From an uncultured Clostridia bacterium (GTDB taxonomy: Bacteria > Bacillota > Clostridia > Oscillospirales > Acutalibacteraceae): DNA of 13,754 nt. Below the pieces are notes generated by a model. That model made no database searches. It worked only from the letters and a program-made list of their open reading frames with translations, and was not told the DNA's origin. The stretch lies in NCBI GenBank assembly GCA_946626015.1, contig CAMOTT010000037.1, positions 1-13,754 of the forward strand, in the 5' to 3' direction. The position numbers and the translations under genes are program-made. This document shows, in pieces, positions 10,813 through 13,754 of the stretch (the stretch's first letter is position 1; each line of letters opens with the position of its first letter).

Positions 10813-12297
10813 TTATTTGACTTTTGAACGGATAGCCTGTGGAAGGAGAACGAACAGGTACTTGAATATCATCCTTGCAAAGGCATAAACAAAGTTCACC
10901 GGGCCTGTAACCGCGTCAATGGCGGGGGAGGTGGGCAGATCGCTTTTCTCCACGCGGCTCTGTGAGATATCCTTTTCGATGGCGTAGCGGTCAATCTCGG
11001 TGATCTCCTGTGTCTCGTCGTCAACAAGGTAGGATTTTACTATGAGCTTGTTGCCGTCTATGGTCGTGGTGGTGAAGCAGCCGCCCTTATCTCTGGTGGA
11101 CATTTCAAACGCGGAACATTCGGTGATGGGGTCAATTCCCTCGTATAGGACGTAGCGCTTGGTACCGGCGGTTGAGGGGCAGATGTGTACGGAGCCTTCA
11201 GGGTTTACCGCAAATTCGATCTGCTCGCCGTTGTATTCTTTTGTCTCATAGACCACGTTTTTCACAGGTCTGTCGCCCTTAACCTGTTTTGAACGGTAAT
11301 AGGTGTGATCGTGGCCTGCGTAAACAAGGTCGATCTCCGCCTTGTCGAACAGGGGCAGAAGCACATCGCGCATGATGATGGTGTCGGGCTTGTTGATGTT
11401 CTTGCCAACGGAGTAGCAGGCGCGGTGCATGAGCACGATCTTCCAGTCAGCGGCGGAGGTCTTTGCGTCGTTGATTATCCAGTTGCGCTGAGATTGGGTC
11501 ATTGGGTACATATCGTTGGTGTTGAGCACGATGAAGTGCGCGTTGCCGTAGTCGAATGAGTAGTAAACACCGTTTACCCAGTTGACAATGGATTTTGTAT
11601 TGTCGTTCGTCAGGTTGAACATGGAATTGAACACGTTTATGTTAAGCTTGTTGGTGATGTTTCCGTCATGGTTTCCGGCAACGGGAGCCATGGTGGTGTT
11701 CATGTTGGAAAAAGCGAAGTTCTTAAAAAACCAATCCCACTCATCGTTTGTGTCATCGTTGACAAAGTCGCCGAGGTTGACGGTAAACTCGGCGTTGGGG
11801 TCGGTGGCTATGGCGGCCTTCATAGTCAGAGCGGCATGGGCAAAGTTTTCATCGCTGCTGGCCTGCACGTCTGCTATTGTCAGGAAAGAAAAGGCCTTAT
11901 CTCCGTCGTCCGTGACAAAGCTGCCCTTTTCGCTCCACAGGCCGAGCTTTTCATCGCCCACACGGTAGAAGTAATATGTGCCGGCTTCAAGTCCTGTTGC
12001 TGTTACTTTGTGGCAGTATTGGCCGCGGAACTTTGTGACCTTTTCGCCGGTGAATTTCAATGCGCCGTCAAAGCTGTTGCCGGAAGGGGACGCCTTGACG
12101 ATCTGCACGTTGCTGCCGGTGGCGGTTTTTGTGTACCAGCAGAAGTTTCTTGTTGTTTTTGAGTCGGTGCTGAAGGTGCAGCTTACCCTTGTTACCGCGT
12201 CGTCCGCTGTCTGAGCGTAGGAAGCAAAGGAAGCACCTCCAAACAAAAGGCAAAGGCAGAGCAAAGCCGCCAGAGCGCGTTTGAATGTCTTGTTCAT
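10813..12297 (-). CDS. Secreted purple-acid-phosphatase-like metallophosphoesterase
   Basis: The 494-residue exported protein has a signal peptide (1-28, cut after SYA) and a fibronectin-like N-terminal domain typical of purple acid phosphatases (about 35-130, ending SEKGSFVTD). The calcineurin-like catalytic domain has metal-ligand motifs in order: Asp143 (ADVQ), Asp177 (GDF), Asn209-His210 (GNHD), His291 (MHRACY), and His329/His331 in GHDHTYYR. The diagnostic DxG of the first motif is altered (ADVQ), as in many bacterial homologues. The last 30 residues hold a hydrophobic stretch (about 468-485) followed by basic residues, so the protein may stay attached to the membrane. AGGAGG is well placed before the ATG. 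It is the second gene of an operon, 22 bases after another secreted phosphoesterase. The likely role is release of phosphate from external organic phosphates; the substrate is not shown. Confidence 0.85.
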   Translation of the reverse strand: MNKTFKRALAALLCLCLLFGGASFASYAQTADDAVTRVSCTFSTDSKTTRNFCWYTKTATGSNVQIVKASPSGNSFDGALKFTGEKVTKFRGQYCHKVTATGLEAGTYYFYRVGDEKLGLWSEKGSFVTDDGDKAFSFLTIADVQASSDENFAHAALTMKAAIATDPNAEFTVNLGDFVNDDTNDEWDWFFKNFAFSNMNTTMAPVAGNHDGNITNKLNINVFNSMFNLTNDNTKSIVNWVNGVYYSFDYGNAHFIVLNTNDMYPMTQSQRNWIINDAKTSAADWKIVLMHRACYSVGKNINKPDTIIMRDVLLPLFDKAEIDLVYAGHDHTYYRSKQVKGDRPVKNVVYETKEYNGEQIEFAVNPEGSVHICPSTAGTKRYVLYEGIDPITECSAFEMSTRDKGGCFTTTTIDGNKLIVKSYLVDDETQEITEIDRYAIEKDISQSRVEKSDLPTSPAIDAVTGPVNFVYAFARMIFKYLFVLLPQAIRSKVK

Positions 12298-12319
12298 AAT
12301 AAACCTCCTGTAAAAACCT

Positions 12320-13270
12320 TTAGAGCTTGATAACTATATCTTCCTCCGGGATGTTTCTTCCCTGAGCAAAGTTGCGTGCGTGGAACACAACGCTGTCGGT
12401 AAAAACCTCCACCCAGAAGCCGATGCCGTAATCGTTCACACGGCCGTCCCGGTTAGTGATGGAGAGGCTGGGCAGATTGACGGAATGGATGCCGTTGATC
12501 ACCTCATAAGTATATTGGCCGATGCCGGTGTGCAGGTGGCCGCTGATGAGGATGACGTTCTTGTACTTTGAAAGCACCGCCTTCAATGCGTCCGATTGCT
12601 TGCCCACGTTGCCGGCGGACTCAAAGGGACTGCCCCAGGTGTCCGGCAGACCGTGAGAAAGCCGGAATGGCTGATGAACCGTGACGAACACGGGCTTGTC
12701 GCCGCAGGCCTCGTTGAGGGAGCTGTCCAGCCAATCAAGCTGCTCTTCGGAGAGATATGCTTCCTCAAACATGGTCTTGTCCGAACCGAGGGTGATAAAA
12801 GTGTAGCCGTTTATCTCGGTTTTATAGCGGAGCGAGTCTATGTAAAGCTCGCTGCCGATCTCTTTGTTGAGATCGTTTGTAAAAGCCGTAAAGCGCTTGA
12901 CGGTGAGCTTGTAAGAGCGCATACGAATATCATGATTGCCTGTGGCCATCAGGAAGTTGCGGATATTTTTCTTGGGAAGCTTGTCTGCAATGTGCTCATA
13001 TTCGCAGATAAGGCCGTTTTCCGCCACGTCTCCTGCTATCAGCAGGGCGTCAAAAGTCTCAGCTGAATTTTCAACGTCCATACAAGCTGCCGTAAAATAA
13101 GGATCGCGCTTGAGTATGTAGTTTGACACCTGAGAATCCGCCCAGGCCACAAAGGTCAGCAGACTTTTATCTGAGGCCTTGACAGGCTCCCCTGTGCCCG
13201 GAGGGGTCAGGGGCGTGAAAAAGTACATTACAGACAGAAGAAAAGAAAAGATCTTGCCTGAGATATTCAT
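12320..13270 (-). CDS. Secreted calcineurin-like metallophosphoesterase
   Basis: This 316-residue protein has an N-terminal signal or anchor sequence (about 5-22) and a calcineurin-like phosphoesterase domain. Metal motifs are Asp45 (WADSQ), Asp81 (AGDVAENG), Asn112-His113 (TGNHD), His199 (VTVHQPF), and His245/His247 (SGHLHTG). No lipobox cysteine is seen. The ATG at 13270 was preferred: AAGGAGG is 7 bases upstream, whereas the in-frame ATG at 13276 abuts it. It is the promoter-proximal gene of a two-gene operon with the purple-acid-phosphatase-like gene, an unusual pairing of two phosphoesterase types on one transcript. It might act on nucleotides, phosphodiesters or teichoic-acid-type polymers; the sequence does not decide. 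Confidence 0.82.
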   Translation of the reverse strand: MNISGKIFSFLLSVMYFFTPLTPPGTGEPVKASDKSLLTFVAWADSQVSNYILKRDPYFTAACMDVENSAETFDALLIAGDVAENGLICEYEHIADKLPKKNIRNFLMATGNHDIRMRSYKLTVKRFTAFTNDLNKEIGSELYIDSLRYKTEINGYTFITLGSDKTMFEEAYLSEEQLDWLDSSLNEACGDKPVFVTVHQPFRLSHGLPDTWGSPFESAGNVGKQSDALKAVLSKYKNVILISGHLHTGIGQYTYEVINGIHSVNLPSLSITNRDGRVNDYGIGFWVEVFTDSVVFHARNFAQGRNIPEEDIVIKL

Positions 13271-13299
13271 GGGCATTCCTCCTTGAAAGAGATATTTTT

Positions 13300-13328
13300 A
13301 TTATAAATAAAGCCTGTCGGTTTGTCAA
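13300..13328 (-). promoter_or_regulatory. Perfect-consensus sigma-A promoter for the phosphoesterase operon
   Basis: On the minus strand, TTGACA (13328-13323), a 17-base spacer and TATAAT (13305-13300) match consensus at all 12 bases. The expected leader before the start at 13270 is only about 20-25 bases. I see no obvious Pho-box repeats. Confidence 0.8.
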
Positions 13329-13351
13329 TGCTTACCGGATCTTAAAAAGTG

Positions 13352-13380
13352 TGGATTTTCTTGTAATAATGTGCTAAAAT
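13352..13380 (+). promoter_or_regulatory. Possible extended -10 promoter for the terminal hydrolase gene
   Basis: TAAAAT (13375-13380) is preceded by TG one base earlier (13372-13373), an extended -10. The -35 position (TGGATT, 13352-13357) is weak. It lies 33 bases before the ATG at 13413. Confidence 0.4.
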
Positions 13381-13412
13381 AGGTAAAAAGCTATGGAAGA
13401 GGAGCCTGTAAG

Positions 13413-13754
13413 ATGAAATCTTTATCCAAAATACTTTCTGTCCTGCTTGCGGCCGTGATCCTGTGCGTGTCTTTAAGCGTGGCGGGAGAGGCGCGGAGCG
13501 CCGCGGTTTGCCCCAGGATCTATATTCACGGCTTTATGGCCAATCATATTTTGAGCGACAAGAACGATGAAAATTCTCCCTCAATTTTCCCACCAAAGTC
13601 CGAGGATATTTTCGGCACGATCAAGTCGGCTCTGCCCTCGCTTTCAACGGCGCTGATAAAGGGCGGTATAGACGGCTTCAGTGACGAGGCGTGCAAGGTG
13701 GCAAATGAGATAATGTCACAGGCTTACCTTGACAAAAACGGTGAGGTAACAGAC
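13413..13754 (+). CDS. Secreted putative alpha/beta hydrolase (N-terminal part)
   Basis: An open frame of 114 codons starts at the ATG at 13413 and runs off the window. GAGGAG lies 8 bases upstream. Residues 1-30 form a clear signal peptide (MKSLSKILSVLLAAVILCV..., cleavage near ARSAA). The mature protein begins CPRIYIHGFMANH, close to the hydrophobic strand plus HGF signature at the start of lipase/esterase alpha/beta hydrolases, where that glycine loop forms the oxyanion hole. The catalytic Ser, Asp and His lie beyond the edge, so the assignment is tentative. It is divergent from the secreted phosphoesterase operon. Confidence 0.6.
   Translation, partial: MKSLSKILSVLLAAVILCVSLSVAGEARSAAVCPRIYIHGFMANHILSDKNDENSPSIFPPKSEDIFGTIKSALPSLSTALIKGGIDGFSDEACKVANEIMSQAYLDKNGEVTD

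Noticed and set aside
11668..12162. 164-codon + strand frame opposite the purple-acid-phosphatase gene
   Set aside because: Antisense shadow of a gene with clear metal-binding motifs; no SD or family resemblance.

Overview
The window looks like chromosomal DNA from a Gram-positive anaerobe of the Clostridia, most likely Oscillospirales/Ruminococcaceae. This is inferred from strong AGGAGG-type ribosome binding sites, several near-consensus sigma-A promoters with 17-base spacers, a secreted protein ending in a dockerin-like module, and secreted proteins with Gram-positive signal peptides. No rRNA or marker gene is present, so the placement is an inference.

Left part (1-4300, all + strand): the tail of an unidentified gene, two very small ORFs, a membrane-anchored XRE-type regulator with its own promoter, and a half-size (5-TM) EamA/DMT transporter close behind it. 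A 619-residue fusion of a GNAT acetyltransferase domain to a Gfo/Idh/MocA-type NAD(P)-binding domain follows, with a consensus promoter in front and an intrinsic terminator behind.

Middle (4390-6860): a promoter fires at the foot of a long hairpin-forming leader. The leader ends in a UUCG-loop intrinsic terminator immediately upstream of the ribosome binding site of a 726-residue secreted CHAP-domain protein. That protein has three exact-length 115-residue repeats and a C-terminal dockerin-like module. The leader has the architecture of an attenuator or riboswitch-like element and I cannot assign it to a known class. It is the best candidate here for an undescribed regulatory system.

Minus-strand block (6900-9642): capE-capF homologues, overlapping by one base, make a 6-deoxy-HexNAc nucleotide sugar. 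A RAYT (REP-associated tyrosine transposase) gene lies 20 bases downstream. This RAYT gene carries two inverted copies of a GTAG-headed REP-like palindrome inside its own reading frame. Divergent from capE, a perfect-consensus promoter drives a putative glycosyltransferase (9865-10767), so the block is probably a small surface-polysaccharide locus. The 2-epimerase (CapG) that completes UDP-L-FucNAc synthesis is not in the window.

Right part (10770-13754): a two-gene minus-strand operon of secreted metallophosphoesterases, one of them purple-acid-phosphatase-like with a C-terminal hydrophobic tail, driven by a perfect-consensus promoter. Divergent from it is the start of a secreted putative alpha/beta hydrolase that runs off the window.
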